Shown piece after piece: positions 40,537-49,628 of a DNA stretch of 64,000 nt (position 1 is the first letter of the stretch; each line of letters begins with the position of its first letter). Location: the NCBI RefSeq assembly GCF_009834515.1, contig NZ_CP019426.1, positions 5,587,001-5,651,000 of the forward strand, read 5' to 3'. This stretch comes from Pseudomonas sp. R84. Lineage in GTDB: Bacteria > Pseudomonadota > Gammaproteobacteria > Pseudomonadales > Pseudomonadaceae. A program made the translations under genes and the position numbers. The notes below the pieces were generated by a model. The model was not told the DNA's origin. It ran no database searches and worked only from the letters and a program-made list of their open reading frames with translations.

Positions 40537-41505
40537 ATGCAACCCCAAGCTTTCTACCGCGCGGTGGCGGACGATTTTAGCGCCGTCGACGGCATCATCA
40601 AGAAGCAGCTGACTTCCCGAGTACCGCTGGTATCGAAAATCGGCGATTACATCACCTCGGCCGGCGGCAAACGTCTGCGCCCTTTATTAGTGTTGCTGTG
40701 TGGCAAGGCCCTGGGTCGCGAAGGCGATGACATGCGTCTGCTGGCCGCCACCATCGAATTCCTGCACACCGCGACCCTGCTGCATGACGACGTGGTCGAC
40801 ATGTCCGGCATGCGCCGTGGCCGTTCGACCGCCAATGCCATGTGGGGCAACGCTCCGAGCGTGCTGGTCGGCGACTTCCTGTACTCGCGCTCGTTCGAAA
40901 TGATGGTCGAACTGGGCTCGATGCCGGTGATGAAGATCCTGTCCCAGGCCACGCGCATCATCGCTGAAGGCGAAGTGCTGCAGCTGTCCAAAGTTCGCGA
41001 TGCCAGCACCACCGAAGAAACCTACATGGAAGTCATCCGCGGCAAGACCGCGATGCTCTTTGAAGCCTCGACCCACAGTGCTGCCGCACTGGCCGGCGCT
41101 ACCGCCGAACAGAGCGAAGCCCTGCGCACCTTCGGTGATCACCTGGGTGTGGCCTTCCAACTGGTCGACGATTTGCTCGACTACAAGGGCGACGCTGAGA
41201 CCTTGGGCAAGAACGTCGGCGACGATCTGGCCGAAGGCAAGCCGACTCTGCCGCTGATCTACACCATGCGCGAAGGTACGGCTGAACAGGCTGCACTGGT
41301 GCGTCAGGCGATCCAGAAAGGCGGAATCGAAGACCTGGAAAGCATCCGCATTGCCGTGGAAGCTTCCGGTTCGCTGGAATACACCGCGCAACTGGCCCGT
41401 GATTACGTGGCCCGTGCGATCAAGTGCCTTGAGGCGCTGCCGGCAAGTGAATATCGGGATGCCCTGGTTGAACTGAGCGAGTTTGCGGTCGCCCGTACGC
41501 ACTGA
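40537..41505 (+). CDS. ispB: Octaprenyl (polyprenyl) diphosphate synthase IspB
   Basis: This 322-residue trans-prenyltransferase makes the side chain of ubiquinone. The two aspartate-rich motifs are in [11 protein letters not shown] and [11 protein letters not shown], and the product-length region near residue 70 fits a long-chain synthase. In P. aeruginosa the ubiquinone tail has nine isoprene units, so chain length here is inferred. The ATG at 40537 begins [10 protein letters not shown]. It is divergent from rplU. Confidence 0.95.
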   Translation: MQPQAFYRAVADDFSAVDGIIKKQLTSRVPLVSKIGDYITSAGGKRLRPLLVLLCGKALGREGDDMRLLAATIEFLHTATLLHDDVVDMSGMRRGRSTANAMWGNAPSVLVGDFLYSRSFEMMVELGSMPVMKILSQATRIIAEGEVLQLSKVRDASTTEETYMEVIRGKTAMLFEASTHSAAALAGATAEQSEALRTFGDHLGVAFQLVDDLLDYKGDAETLGKNVGDDLAEGKPTLPLIYTMREGTAEQAALVRQAIQKGGIEDLESIRIAVEASGSLEYTAQLARDYVARAIKCLEALPASEYRDALVELSEFAVARTH

Positions 41506-41520
41506 TATCGCTGAAGCAAG

Positions 41521-41580
41521 ATCAAAAGATCGCAGCCTTCGGCAGCTCCTACAGGGGTTGTCGACGCTGCGATCTTTTGC
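41521..41580. repeat. GGCAGCTCCTAC-type REP with degenerate second arm
   Basis: ATCAAAAGATCGCAGCCTTC through CTCCTACAG (41521-41554) is a complete arm; the second arm is reduced to GCTGCGATCTTTTG at 41566-41579. It lies between ispB and the YjdM-type gene. Confidence 0.82.
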
Positions 41581-41652
41581 TTTTGACTGCCTGAAAAGCT
41601 AAAACCCTATACAATGTGCGACTTTTAGCGATCCACACCCCAAGGAGCCTTA

Positions 41653-41994
41653 GTGAGCACGTTGCCACCCTGCCCGAAATGCAATTCCGAATACACCTAC
41701 GAAGACGGTACCCAACTGGTGTGCCCGGAGTGCGCCCACGAGTGGTCCGCCAGCGGCGAAGCCGAAGTGGCGTCCGATGATGCCGTGAAGAAAGATTCGG
41801 TCGGCAACGTCCTGCAGGACGGCGACACCATCACCGTGATCAAGGACCTCAAGGTCAAGGGCACTTCGCTGGTGGTCAAGGTCGGCACCAAGGTCAAGAA
41901 CATCCGCCTGTGCGATGGCGACCACGACATCGACTGCAAGATCGACGGCATCGGCCCGATGAAACTCAAATCCGAGTTCGTCAGAAAAGTCTGA
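41653..41994 (+). CDS. yjdM: Zinc-ribbon protein of the YjdM/PhnA family
   Basis: This 113-residue protein has an N-terminal zinc ribbon (CPKC and CPEC) and a C-terminal SH3-like PhnA domain containing [18 protein letters not shown]. Despite the old PhnA name, no role in phosphonate use is established. The start is GTG at 41653, with AAGGAG just upstream. It is monocistronic and no phosphonate gene is nearby. Confidence 0.93.
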   Translation: MSTLPPCPKCNSEYTYEDGTQLVCPECAHEWSASGEAEVASDDAVKKDSVGNVLQDGDTITVIKDLKVKGTSLVVKVGTKVKNIRLCDGDHDIDCKIDGIGPMKLKSEFVRKV

Positions 41995-42141
41995 TTCTGT
42001 TGTGATCCATCCCGCGCCAGCCGTGGGATGGAGCTTTGCCCTCCCCGCTCTACCCAGCAAAACCAAGCAATAGCCAAACGCCAGCCGTTTTGACCTTACG
42101 CAATCTTTATCCGGAATATTTCACAATCCGCCAATAGACGC

Positions 42142-42173
42142 TTGCTATTTGACGAATAAGAATTATTCTCATT
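42142..42173 (+). promoter_or_regulatory. Candidate Fur box and promoter before a small gene
   Basis: The 19-base sequence AATAAGAATTATTCTCATT (42155-42173) differs at one position from a fully palindromic AATGAGAATTATTCTCATT form of the Fur box. It covers a plausible -10 (TATTCT at 42164-42169) with TTGCTA at 42142-42147 upstream (16-base spacer). Iron-bound Fur would block this promoter. Confidence 0.75.
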
Positions 42174-42198
42174 GAAACCTTTCAAGGAGATGAGAACC

Positions 42199-42456
42199 AT
42201 GACTTATTTGATCGACGCTTGGCTGGATCGCCCACACCCTTACCTCAGAATCCTGCATCGGGAAACCGGTGAAGTCTGTGCGGTGCTTGAAGAAGAAGCC
42301 TTGCATGAACTGCAGGATCAAGGGGATCTGGACGTCAGCAGTCTGAATTCCAGCGAGCCATTGGTGCTCAAGGAGCTGGTGCGCAATCTGTTTCTGTTCT
42401 GCTATGCCCGGGCGTTGCGCCCGACCAGTGAACTGCATCACAAGATAGAATTATGA
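42199..42456 (+). CDS. Small protein of unknown function, likely Fur-regulated
   Basis: This 85-residue soluble protein starts MTYLIDAWLDRPHPYLRIL and is acidic in the middle (VLEEEALHELQDQGD). I do not recognise a domain. It corresponds in position to the small gene PA4570 of P. aeruginosa. I recall PA4570 as induced by iron limitation, which I could not check. The ATG at 42199 has AAGGAG nine bases upstream. A near-consensus Fur box (42155-42173) lies just before it. A REP pair follows. Confidence 0.82.
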   Translation: MTYLIDAWLDRPHPYLRILHRETGEVCAVLEEEALHELQDQGDLDVSSLNSSEPLVLKELVRNLFLFCYARALRPTSELHHKIEL

Positions 42457-42470
42457 AACGCGGAAAAAAC

Positions 42471-42560
42471 TGTAGGAGTGAGCCTGCTCGCGAAGACTGA
42501 TTAACATCCAAAACATTTGTTGGCTGTCACACCGCCATCGCGAGCAGGCTCACTCCTACA
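42471..42560. repeat. REPIN: inverted pair of GAGCCTGCTCGCG-type REPs
   Basis: The arms TGTAGGAGTGAGCCTGCTCG (from 42471) and CGAGCAGGCTCACTCCTACA (to 42560) are perfect reverse complements, with the 50-base centre less conserved. It lies between the convergent small gene and fklB. Confidence 0.9.
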
Positions 42561-42588
42561 TTAGCCCGCCATCAAGGCAGGCCCGGTC

Positions 42589-43206
42589 TTACAGAACGTC
42601 CAGCAGCTCGACGTCGAATACCAGAACGCTGTGCGGCGGGATGCTGCCAACGCCTTGAGCGCCGTAAGCCAGTTCGCTCGGCACGTACAGGCGCCATTTG
42701 CTGCCGGCATTCATCAGTTGCAGAGCTTCGGTCCAGCCAGCGATTACGCCGCCAACCGGGAATTCAGCAGGCTGGCCACGCTCGTAGGAGCTGTCGAACA
42801 CAGTGCCGTCGATCAGGGTGCCGTGGTAGTGAGTACGAACCTGGTCTTCACGGGTCGGCTTGGCGCCTTCGCCCTGAGTCAGCACTTCGAATTGCAGGCC
42901 GGAAGCCAGGGTGGTGATGCCGTCACGCTTGGCGTTTTCAGCCAGGAAGGCCAGGCCTTCACCGGCAGCGGCTTCAGCTTTGGCAGCCGCTTCGGCTTGC
43001 ATGATCTCGCGGATCACCTTGAAACTGGCGGACATTTCTTCCTGGCCAACACGGCTTTCCTTACCGGCGAACGCGTCGGTCAGGCCAGCCAGGATCGCGT
43101 CCAGGCTAACGCCCGGTGGCGGGTTGTCGCGCAGCTGGTCACCCAACTGACGGCCGATACCGTAGCTGACGCGGGTTTCGTCGGTGGACAGATTTACTTC
43201 GGACAT
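42589..43206 (-). CDS. fklB: FKBP-type peptidyl-prolyl isomerase FklB
   Basis: This 205-residue prolyl isomerase has an N-terminal dimerisation helix domain (residues 1-95, SYGIGRQLGDQLRD) and a C-terminal FKBP domain (residues 100-205) with VRTHYHGTLIDGTVFDSSYERGQPAE segments. No signal peptide is visible at the ATG at 43206, so it is likely cytoplasmic (FklB type). A longer reading upstream has no family match. Confidence 0.92.
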   Translation of the reverse strand: MSEVNLSTDETRVSYGIGRQLGDQLRDNPPPGVSLDAILAGLTDAFAGKESRVGQEEMSASFKVIREIMQAEAAAKAEAAAGEGLAFLAENAKRDGITTLASGLQFEVLTQGEGAKPTREDQVRTHYHGTLIDGTVFDSSYERGQPAEFPVGGVIAGWTEALQLMNAGSKWRLYVPSELAYGAQGVGSIPPHSVLVFDVELLDVL

Positions 43207-43328
43207 GACACTGCTCCGCTGTGCGGACGGCCACAAGACTTGCCGTGCGTGCACAGCGCGTCCCGGCGCGCCCGGAACCAAAAGGGCGAGCAGACTAGCA
43301 CAGATGCTCCGGCGATGGGGCGGAGCGC

Positions 43329-43634
43329 CTACAGGGCTGAACGCCAGGCGAGCGGCACCTTCAGACTTTCCTCGCCACTGGCGCCCAGACCACACATTTC
43401 ATCGTGTACCGAGGTGTGTACGAGGTTGAATGGCAATTCTGGAAAGTTATGCAGCAAATCCCGAGCGTGTTCCACCGAGCGCAATGTCAGCATCCCACCC
43501 TTGAGATCACTCAACGGATACGCCGCGCCATGCATCCGTGCTTCGAGCAGGTAAATCCCCCCTTCCATGGAGATCAGGTTCAACTCATCAACCTTCCTGG
43601 CGATGGCAAACGCATTCAGCTCTTGCAGGTTCAT
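43329..43634 (-). CDS. DUF6482 family protein
   Basis: This 101-residue protein of unknown function starts MNLQELNAFAIARKVDELNL and contains the strand-turn core GGIYLLEARMHGAAYPLSD typical of the small Pseudomonas DUF6482 proteins. No signal peptide is seen, and a single cysteine is present. It is alone between fklB and the UPF0114 gene, all on the minus strand but with large gaps. Confidence 0.78.
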   Translation of the reverse strand: MNLQELNAFAIARKVDELNLISMEGGIYLLEARMHGAAYPLSDLKGGMLTLRSVEHARDLLHNFPELPFNLVHTSVHDEMCGLGASGEESLKVPLAWRSAL

Positions 43635-43711
43635 GAACGCACCTCACACAGTAGCGAATCAGGACCTCTACAGGGATATGCCCGCGCGCACCAAAGCACA
43701 AGCCACAAACG

Positions 43712-43748
43712 ACACCGCCCGTCTGTTTCGCAACAGACGGGCGGTGTT
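43712..43748. terminator. Hairpin terminator downstream of the UPF0114 gene
   Basis: ACACCGCCCGTCTGTT pairs perfectly over 16 bases with AACAGACGGGCGGTGT around TCGC. The T run is on the plus side (GTGTTTTT); on the minus side, where the upstream gene lies, only a short TCGTTTG follows, so termination there may be weaker. Confidence 0.7.
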
Positions 43749-43769
43749 TTTGCAGCGATCAACGGTTGA

Positions 43770-44258
43770 TCAGTGCTTGGTGACCTTGTCCAGGTAACCC
43801 ATGGCGAACGCCGAAACGACGAAGGTCATGTGGATGATCACGTACCACATCAAGTGCTCGGGATCGACGTTCTTGGCGTCCATGAAGATGCGCAGCAAGT
43901 GGATCGAGGAGATCGCCACGATCGAAGCGGCGACTTTCATCTTCAGCGACGAAGAGTCCATGGTGCCGAGCCAGCTGAGTTTTTCCTTGCCTTCATCGAT
44001 GTTCAGTTCAGAGACGAAGTTCTCGTAGCCGGAAATCATCACCATGACCAGCAGGCCGCCGACCAGCGCCATATCGATCAGCGACAGCAGCACCAGAATC
44101 AGTTCCGACTCGGCCATTGAGAAGACGTTGGGCAGGATGTGAAAAACTTCCTGGAAAAATTTCAGTGCCAGCGCCAGCAGCCCAAGGGACAGCCCGATAT
44201 AGATCGGCGCCAGCAGCCAGCGCGAGGCGTACATTGCATTTTCGATAAAGCGTTCCAT
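43770..44258 (-). CDS. UPF0114/YqhA family membrane protein (TIGR00645)
   Basis: This 162-residue inner-membrane protein has about four hydrophobic segments ([71 protein letters not shown]). The loop [10 protein letters not shown] is the family mark. Function is unknown. It is transcribed away from the lipoprotein gene at 44421. Confidence 0.92.
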   Translation of the reverse strand: MERFIENAMYASRWLLAPIYIGLSLGLLALALKFFQEVFHILPNVFSMAESELILVLLSLIDMALVGGLLVMVMISGYENFVSELNIDEGKEKLSWLGTMDSSSLKMKVAASIVAISSIHLLRIFMDAKNVDPEHLMWYVIIHMTFVVSAFAMGYLDKVTKH

Positions 44259-44420
44259 TGAATCTCACACATGGGGGGCTGGAAATGGCGGCGAGTATAA
44301 CAGCCCGCTATGACAGCCAGAAACCGCCGAAAAATCCGCCACCTGCGTGTGTGGTTGATTTTTTTTCTGCTAGTGTCCAAACCATTGACAGCCCAGTGAC
44401 TGTAGACAGGACGTGTGGAA

Positions 44421-46250
44421 ATGGATGTGCGATTGCCGATAACGACCGCCGGAATATGCCTTGCTGTGTTGCTCAGCGGTTGCTCGCCCGGCGACGAGAA
44501 ACACGCCGCCAGCCTTGAAGAAAAGACCGCAAAGTTCGAACAGTCACTGGACGCCATCACCGATCCAAAGCTCAAGGACGCCATCACCGAACTCGGTGGC
44601 TCACTGCTGCTGCTCGAACGGGCGCAGATCAAACTCAATGACAATCCACCGCGCACCGAATATGGCGAAGACGCGCTAGCCGTGCTCAAGCACTACCCTG
44701 CCCCGCAGACGCTGGTCGATACCTTCATCAATGGCCTGTTCGTGCTGCACAAGGACGCCAGCTCCGATTACCTCACCGATCTGCAACCGGTGTTCCCGTT
44801 CAACCTGAACATTCCCGGCGGCTTCCTGTTCCCCCATGGCGTGGAGTGGCAGTCGGTGACGTTGAGCAACAAGCGCGTGATCGCTTATCAGCCGGAATGG
44901 TCGGAAACCGATCCGGGCATTCAACTCAGCCCCTCCAGCTCCAACGTCACCAACCCCGATGACCTGACCGTAACCTACCCGTTCATTGACGGGCTGGACG
45001 TGGACAAGAAGACCCTGCCGCAACCGGTCAGCCTGCAAGGCCAGATCGAAGTCATAGCGCCGCGCCGCCTGTACAGCTTCGACCTGACGCAAAAGGACGT
45101 CGGCCAGACCCGCACCAACGACAACCTCAGCGTCAAACTGCTGAAGCTTGAACAGAACTATGCCGAAGTCGAATTCAGCAACAACCTGCCACTGGCCGCG
45201 GAAGTCGTCGATGCCCAACTCAATCCGCTGATCGTCCAGGCCCGCGATAAAACCGGGCAGTATCTGGTGCGCGCCGGCTCGATCAACGAAAGTCCGGAGC
45301 AAGTGTCCTTCTACCAGAAACAACTGGCGTACCTGCAACAGCAGAAAGGCTGGAGCGATACGCTGGAAAAACAGCTCACCCAAGAACAGCAGGATTTCGA
45401 GCAAAAACACCCGCGTCGCTACAACAAGGTCTATTTCAATGGCCCGATCGAAACCCTGGAAGTCAGCGTGCTGGATTTTTCCTCGGCAACCGTGACCCGC
45501 AAACCGCTGGACCTGCCGATTCGCACGTTCAATCAGCACACCACGGAGAAAGCCATCCAGCCGCTGGATCCGTCGGTGACGGTTTACGACGATCTGGCGG
45601 TTAACTGGCTCAAGGGTGCGAGCCTCACCGAAGAACAGCTGAAGGCCGGCATTCGCATTCATCAATCCGTGGAAGAACCGAGCGCTGCCCGCATCGAGTT
45701 CTCCCATCGCCGCACGTTCAACGATGAACTGCTGGGCGATGACTTCAGTCCGGGCGTCAGTCCTGTGACGTTCTTCACCGAAAAGCGCAGTGGCAAGCTC
45801 GATGAGCCGATCGAACTGCCGCCCGAGGCGTATCAAGTCGATCCACTGCGCGCGACGATCACCTACGACTTGAATCTGTTCCCGGAAACCCCGGCGATTG
45901 CGGTCGGCTCGATGCCGTTGTTTCTCGCCGCGGTGACCAAACAGACCTACGACGCCAAGTCATTGCCCAAGGGGCTGGAGATCAAGAACAACCAACTGGT
46001 GGTGGATCTGAAACTGTTCCCGCCCAACGAGTGGCGTTTCTTCGTCAAAGACGACAGTGGCAACTACCTCAAGCAGATTCTCTCGGTCAGCCACGATGCA
46101 AGCGCAGAAGGCCCGGCGTTGTTTGGTGTGCATTACTTTTATGGCCGCCCCACACACGTGGAGACCTATCAGCGAACCGACCTCGCCACCGTGCAATACG
46201 GTTTTGAGGTCAAGCTCGACAAGGCGCCGATGCCTGAGACTGCGCCTTGA
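44421..46250 (+). CDS. Large predicted lipoprotein of unknown function
   Basis: This 609-residue protein has a lipoprotein signal ending LAVLLSGC with serine at +2, so outer-membrane anchoring is likely. I do not recognise a domain. Its middle is mixed strand and helix, with repeated charged heptads around KQLAYLQQQKGWSDTLEKQL. It lacks cysteines after the lipobox. I chose the ATG at 44421; a GTG two codons earlier is possible. It is monocistronic, facing away from the UPF0114 gene. Its end runs into a degenerate REP that also touches the next gene. Confidence 0.78.
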   Translation: MDVRLPITTAGICLAVLLSGCSPGDEKHAASLEEKTAKFEQSLDAITDPKLKDAITELGGSLLLLERAQIKLNDNPPRTEYGEDALAVLKHYPAPQTLVDTFINGLFVLHKDASSDYLTDLQPVFPFNLNIPGGFLFPHGVEWQSVTLSNKRVIAYQPEWSETDPGIQLSPSSSNVTNPDDLTVTYPFIDGLDVDKKTLPQPVSLQGQIEVIAPRRLYSFDLTQKDVGQTRTNDNLSVKLLKLEQNYAEVEFSNNLPLAAEVVDAQLNPLIVQARDKTGQYLVRAGSINESPEQVSFYQKQLAYLQQQKGWSDTLEKQLTQEQQDFEQKHPRRYNKVYFNGPIETLEVSVLDFSSATVTRKPLDLPIRTFNQHTTEKAIQPLDPSVTVYDDLAVNWLKGASLTEEQLKAGIRIHQSVEEPSAARIEFSHRRTFNDELLGDDFSPGVSPVTFFTEKRSGKLDEPIELPPEAYQVDPLRATITYDLNLFPETPAIAVGSMPLFLAAVTKQTYDAKSLPKGLEIKNNQLVVDLKLFPPNEWRFFVKDDSGNYLKQILSVSHDASAEGPALFGVHYFYGRPTHVETYQRTDLATVQYGFEVKLDKAPMPETAP

Positions 46251-46257
46251 AGGGCAA

Positions 46258-46288
46258 GATCAAAAGATCTCAGCCTGCGGCAGCGCCT
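46258..46288. repeat. Degenerate GGCAGCTCC-type REP
   Basis: GATCAAAAGATCTCAGCCTG then CGGCAGCGCCT is a decayed arm of the GGAGCTGCC family, just after the lipoprotein stop. Its last bases overlap the stop codon of the minus-strand gene at 46287. Confidence 0.68.
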
Positions 46289-46601
46289 AAAGAGCGCGGC
46301 CGCGACCACCGTTGATCTGCCGCAATTGAGCTTGCAGGTGCAGGCTCCAGATCTGCGGATCATCGGCTAATTCGTAGCCATGCAGGGTCAGACTTTCGAC
46401 GATGGTGTCGAGTATCGATTCGGCGGCGACCGGCCCATGAAACGGGCCCTGCGCTTTGATGGCGGAAGGTTGTTCACCGGCCATGCCGGCGGCGAAGAGT
46501 AGCGTCCACATGCCGTTATCGCCGGCCAACGGCTTGATGGCGCATTCGATACGGGTCACAAGACCCAGGCACTGACGGGTGAGGCAGAGGTTGCGCGACA
46601 T
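46287..46601 (-). CDS. Conserved hypothetical protein (104 aa)
   Basis: This 104-residue protein starts MSRNLCLTRQCLGLVTRIEC and has four cysteines in its first 20 residues but no recognisable zinc motif. Position matches the PA4575-type small gene of P. aeruginosa, of unknown function. The TAG stop lies at the edge of a decayed REP. There is no signal peptide. Confidence 0.7.
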   Translation of the reverse strand: MSRNLCLTRQCLGLVTRIECAIKPLAGDNGMWTLLFAAGMAGEQPSAIKAQGPFHGPVAAESILDTIVESLTLHGYELADDPQIWSLHLQAQLRQINGGRGRAL

Positions 46602-46912
46602 GGCGGCGACCCTCGGTGAAGCCGGTATTCAGCCCCCACGGGAGGACTGGCTCGATCCAGTGATACTGTCGATATCCTTGAGCTGAGAATAGAAGAAAAG
46701 TCCGCTGCGCAAGCCGAATGAGACCAGAAGGCGCCGAATGGTCATTGTGTGAATATTGGCGTCAGAGTTGTGGCGAATTTTCGATGGATTCACACCAAAC
46801 AAATGTGGGAGCGAGCCTGCTCGCGAATGCGGAGTGTCAGGCAACTTATTCGTCGTCTGATACACCGCTTTCGCGAGCAGGCTCGCTCCCACAGTTTTTA
46901 TCGCATGAAGGC
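46602..46912. other. Intergenic region with a REP pair
   Basis: About 310 bases separate the small hypothetical gene and the Lon-like gene. The last third is the REP pair at 46804-46893. I see no supported gene or clear promoter in the first 200 bases. Confidence 0.75.
46804..46893. repeat. REPIN: inverted pair of GAGCCTGCTCGCG-type REPs
   Basis: TGTGGGAGCGAGCCTGCTCG (from 46804) and its reverse complement (ending 46893) match over the outer 24 bases. It follows the stop of the Lon-like protease gene on the minus strand. Confidence 0.9.
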
Positions 46913-49351
46913 TCAGGCCGGTTTTGCTTCGGCTAATGCCTCTTGGGCCAACTCTTTCTCGGCTTCCTTGAGGTCTTCTTCGCTAATCATCTCGGCGATG
47001 TCGCGCAAGCGCTCGACCACCCGTGCATTGATGCTGCCTTCCGGGAATTCGCCATCGGCATTCGGTTCACCCGCCGGTTCGCCCACCAACAGACTCAACG
47101 CTTCATCCGCCTGACGCACCGCGTAAACGTGGAACTGCCCGGCGCGCACCGCCGCCAGCACTTTCTCATCGAGCATCAGCGTGGCGACGTTGGCCTGCGG
47201 AATGATTGCGCCCTGCTCGCCGGTCAGCCCGCGCGCCTCACAGAGACGGAAGAAGCCTTCGATTTTCTCGTTGACCCCGCCCACCGCTTGCACTTCACCG
47301 AACTGGTTGATCGAGCCGGTGATCGCAAAACACTGCTTGAGCGGGGTTTTCGACAGCGCCGAAATCAGCGTGCACGCCTCACCCAGGGACGCACTGTCGC
47401 CATCGACGTAACCGTACGACTGCTCCAGCGCGATGCTCGCGGAAATCGCCAGCGGGAATTCCTGCGCATAACGGCTGCCCAGATACCCGGTGAGGATCAT
47501 CACGCCTTTGGAGTGGATCGGCTGACCGAGGTTGACCTCACGCTCGATGTCGACAATGCCGCTGCCGCCCGGATAGACCGTGGCGGAAATCCGCGCCGGC
47601 ACACCAAACGCCGAGTCGCCGACTTCAAGCACGGTCAGACCATTGCACTTGCCGACTGCGGCGCCATCGGTGTCGATCAGGATGATCCCGGCGAGCATGT
47701 CGTCGAGAATCCGCGCCGACACACGTCCGGTGCGTGTAGCTTTGGCTTTCAACGCGCGTTCGATGTGCCCGGCGTCGGTCATTTCATCGCCGGCCAGGTG
47801 ACGAATGAAATCCGCCTCGCTGACCAGTTGAAACAGGTCGCCAATGCGCGCCGACAAACGCCCCTGATGCTCGGCCAGACGTGCGCTGTAAGTCGCCAGA
47901 CGCGCTACTGCGTCGGCGGTCAGCGGCGCCATGCCTTCTTCCGATGTGCGGGTTTTCAGCAGTTGGGCAAATTGCTCCAGGCTTTCGTCGACCATCGGGA
48001 TGTCTTCATCGAAGTCGACCAGAACGCGGAACATCTCCTGGAAGTCTGGATCGAGGTCTTGCAGCGTGTAATAAAGCGACCGCGCACCGATGATAATGAC
48101 TTTGACCTGCAACGGAATGTGCTGCGGGTTGAGGGTCACGGTGGCGAAACGGCCCATCTCGCCCAGCGGCGATTCCATTTTCAGCTTGCGCGATTGCAGG
48201 GCGCGTTTCAGCGCATCCCACACGAACGGCTCACTGAGCATTTTTTCCGCTTCAAGGATCAGGAAGCCACCGTTGGCGCGGTGCAAGGCACCCGGACGCA
48301 GCTGGCGATAGGTGGTGTAAAGCGCACCCTGATCGGTGGTGTATTCGATACGGCCGAAGAGGTTTTCGTAAGTCGGGTGCGGTTCGAACACCACCGGCGC
48401 ACCGCCACTCACCGGATGGCCGACCACCAGGCTTGGCGCGTATTGCTCTTCCAGCAGTTTGCGTGCGACGGCGTCAGTCTTGCTGTCGTCGACCAGTTGC
48501 TCGACCACGGTTTTCAGCAGATACACCTGCATCGCTTGCAGGTAGCCGCACACCGCAGCGTTCTCGGCATACTTCTCCGACAACGGCGACAGCAACGGCT
48601 GCAGCGCCAAGGTGATGGTTTCTTCGTTGAGCGAACGCAGCTGATTGTTCGACTCGCGTTTCCACTGCGGCAGGCTGGCGAGTTCTTCGTTCAGACGCTC
48701 TTCGAGACCGGAGATGTCATCGTGGAAACGCTCACGATCGGCTTCCGGCAACTGAGCGAATTCGGCTTCGTCCAGCGCCTTGCCATCGAGCATCGGCGTG
48801 AAGGCGATGTTGCTGCTGTCGCGGTACAGGGCGACGTCTTTTTCCAGGGCCAGACGCTCGATGATGTCGAGAGCCTTGTCGTAGCGCTGGTTGAAAGCGC
48901 GGTCGATGGCGCTTTTCTTCTGCTGGTAGGACGGGTGCTCGAACACTGCCGGAAACGTCGCCAGCAGGTTGTCGATCAAACCGTTGATGTCACCGATGAA
49001 TGCACCGGCAGTGCCCGACGGCAGTTCCAGTGCGCGCGGTTCGCGCGGCTCATCGAAGTTATTGACGTAGACCCAGTCCGCCGGGGTCTGCAGGCGTTTG
49101 CCTTCGGCCTTCAGGTAGCGTTTGACGAACGAGAAACGGCCGGTGCCGGGCTCGCCCATGACGAAAACGTTGTAACCGGGGCGTGGCATGGCCACACCGA
49201 ACTGCAAGGCTTCGACCGCGCGTTCCTGGCCGAGCACACCGCGAAAGGGCTCCAGATCATTGGTGGTAGTGAAGCTGAACTGTTCAGCGGAAAACGGACG
49301 GGTCAGCGCTTCGGGCGCGAGACGCAAGCTGGCAGCAACAGGATCAGGCAT
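46913..49351 (-). CDS. Lon-like ATP-dependent protease family protein (AAA_32 type)
   Basis: This 812-residue protein joins an N-terminal AAA-like module to a C-terminal Lon-type serine protease. The P-loop reads GEPGTGRFS, with arginine where most ATPases have lysine, as in related Lon-like proteins. The protease catalytic serine is in YVDGDSASLGE and the lysine in GGVNEKIEGF, both intact. It matches the position of PA4576 in P. aeruginosa. Its substrates are unknown. Length is normal for the family. Confidence 0.86.
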   Translation of the reverse strand: MPDPVAASLRLAPEALTRPFSAEQFSFTTTNDLEPFRGVLGQERAVEALQFGVAMPRPGYNVFVMGEPGTGRFSFVKRYLKAEGKRLQTPADWVYVNNFDEPREPRALELPSGTAGAFIGDINGLIDNLLATFPAVFEHPSYQQKKSAIDRAFNQRYDKALDIIERLALEKDVALYRDSSNIAFTPMLDGKALDEAEFAQLPEADRERFHDDISGLEERLNEELASLPQWKRESNNQLRSLNEETITLALQPLLSPLSEKYAENAAVCGYLQAMQVYLLKTVVEQLVDDSKTDAVARKLLEEQYAPSLVVGHPVSGGAPVVFEPHPTYENLFGRIEYTTDQGALYTTYRQLRPGALHRANGGFLILEAEKMLSEPFVWDALKRALQSRKLKMESPLGEMGRFATVTLNPQHIPLQVKVIIIGARSLYYTLQDLDPDFQEMFRVLVDFDEDIPMVDESLEQFAQLLKTRTSEEGMAPLTADAVARLATYSARLAEHQGRLSARIGDLFQLVSEADFIRHLAGDEMTDAGHIERALKAKATRTGRVSARILDDMLAGIILIDTDGAAVGKCNGLTVLEVGDSAFGVPARISATVYPGGSGIVDIEREVNLGQPIHSKGVMILTGYLGSRYAQEFPLAISASIALEQSYGYVDGDSASLGEACTLISALSKTPLKQCFAITGSINQFGEVQAVGGVNEKIEGFFRLCEARGLTGEQGAIIPQANVATLMLDEKVLAAVRAGQFHVYAVRQADEALSLLVGEPAGEPNADGEFPEGSINARVVERLRDIAEMISEEDLKEAEKELAQEALAEAKPA

Positions 49352-49628
49352 CGGGCTTCCTTAACAATCAGGCGGGGCAGATAGCGGCATTCTGGCGCTG
49401 CCCGTGCCCCACTGGCAAGGCGCGCCACACTACAAAGCATAGACAACCGCCCGCCCCTGCCCCGGCACTCGTGAAATCGGGGTTATCGCCAAATCTTTTG
49501 TAAAAACTCACGGAACCCCAGGAACGTGCCTAAACTCCAAACTGCGCGGCTGGAACTAATACTGGCCCACTGGCACCGTCAGGTGTCAGAACCCTGTCCA
49601 TTGGTATGCACACAAAGAGAAAAAAGCT
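49352..49628. other. Intergenic region between divergent genes
   Basis: These 277 bases hold the promoters of the Lon-like gene (minus) and the DUF3015 gene (plus). No box stands out enough to name; GGAACC- and GGAACT-like words occur but without a convincing -10 partner. Confidence 0.5.

Noticed and set aside
46943-49384. An 813-codon open frame on the plus strand
   Set aside because: It mirrors the Lon-like protease gene and shows no domain; the true gene is on the minus strand.
49352-49628. AlgU-like GGAACC and GGAACT words before the DUF3015 gene
   Set aside because: No convincing -10 at the right distance.
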